Under the pieces are notes generated by a model. It ran no database searches. It was not told the DNA's origin and was given only the letters and a program-made list of their open reading frames with translations. From Clostridia bacterium (GTDB lineage Bacteria; Bacillota_A; Clostridia; UMGS1810), in NCBI GenBank assembly GCA_017437345.1, contig JAFSBJ010000190.1, positions 1 to 14,564 on the forward strand: 14,564 nucleotides of DNA, read 5' to 3'. Within the stretch, counting starts at the first letter, position 1. Each line of letters begins with the position of its first letter. Both the position numbers and the translations under genes were made by a program. Below, one piece after another: positions 14,183 to 14,564 of the stretch.

Positions 14183-14564
14183 TATAATCCCTCCTTTAGC
14201 AAACTAGAAACCTTGTCATAACTGTGGTGGAATTGTAACTGTGCCTGATGCCATTGAACAAATCCGAAAGGCAGCTGAATAGTTGTACCACCATTACTGC
14301 TTCCGTAGAAGGTTTCAGTATCAGCAACATCGCACACAGCATTGCAAATATCATCTATATGGAAAATTTCGTCAACATCATTTTCACCAAGAAGATTAAT
14401 ATACCAAACAAATTCAGACCACTCGCTTTCATCCCGTGCGGCACCCATAGTGAACGAGATTTTTGCCAATTCATAGGCATTATCTTTGAACCAAGTCAAC
14501 AATGTATTATATAGGTCGGAATCGTAATTTTTTAATGTAGTGGCATTTAAACTCCTGTGTCGCA
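14182..14564 (-). CDS. Unidentified protein coupled to the candidate nuclease, 5' end off window
   Basis: At least 126 codons, open through the right edge. A TTG at 14502 could start it, but no RBS supports that and the frame continues with plausible residues (LKNYDSDLYNTLLTWF), so the true start is outside. The visible part is rich in aromatics and acidic residues and ends with GGTTIQLPFGFVQWHQ, QLQFHHSYDKV. No signal peptide, membrane helix or known motif is seen. It ends in TAA overlapping the next ATG by one base. It may be the N-terminal half or a specificity/DNA-binding subunit of the same restriction enzyme. Function unknown. Confidence 0.6.
   Translation of the reverse strand, partial: RHRSLNATTLKNYDSDLYNTLLTWFKDNAYELAKISFTMGAARDESEWSEFVWYINLLGENDVDEIFHIDDICNAVCDVADTETFYGSSNGGTTIQLPFGFVQWHQAQLQFHHSYDKVSSLLKEGL

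Overview
The window looks like a chromosomal segment of a low-to-moderate GC, spore-former-related Clostridia (Firmicutes), probably an uncultured or gut Oscillospiraceae-like lineage. The reasons are AGGAGG-type ribosome binding sites, the adjacent spoIIM-xerD pair, the greA-lysS pair, and hairpin-rich intergenic repeats of a kind common in this group. The genus cannot be named from this sequence alone.

Layout. (1) 1-4795, plus strand: the 3' part of recN, a dCMP/cytidine deaminase-family gene, and two consecutive membrane proteins. Both membrane proteins start with the same four-cysteine zinc ribbon and one membrane helix; one then has WG repeats and the other a TPR/NTF2-like exterior. The run ends at a strong terminator. 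(2) 4796-5240: non-coding, dominated by a 225-bp MITE-like element with perfect 16-bp terminal inverted repeats. (3) 5241-7706, minus strand: a proC-spoIIM-xerD operon behind a clear promoter and a leader with two terminator-like hairpins. (4) 7747-8254, minus: a lone GNAT-like gene with its own promoter and terminator. (5) 8275-9557, plus: a phosphoribosyltransferase and recR. (6) 9558-10060: a second structured non-coding region with a 50-nt imperfect direct repeat, a compact nested hairpin, and a perfect-consensus promoter for greA. (7) 10061-12187, plus: greA-lysS and terminator. (8) 12188 to the right edge: a horizontally acquired-looking restriction-modification cassette. It has a decayed XRE-type regulator remnant, an intact C5-cytosine DNA methyltransferase, a shared bidirectional terminator, and two opposed translationally coupled genes, one of which has features of a restriction nuclease.

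How the genes fit together. Most are housekeeping: recombinational repair (recN, recR), chromosome dimer resolution (xerD), nucleotide salvage (deaminase, phosphoribosyltransferase), proline synthesis (proC), transcription fidelity (greA) and lysyl-tRNA charging (lysS). The accessory interest lies in the restriction-modification cassette at the right edge, the two structured intergenic regions, and the proC and greA leaders. The best candidate for something undescribed is the minus-strand pair facing the methyltransferase: I do not recognise either protein by family, and the pair continues off the window.
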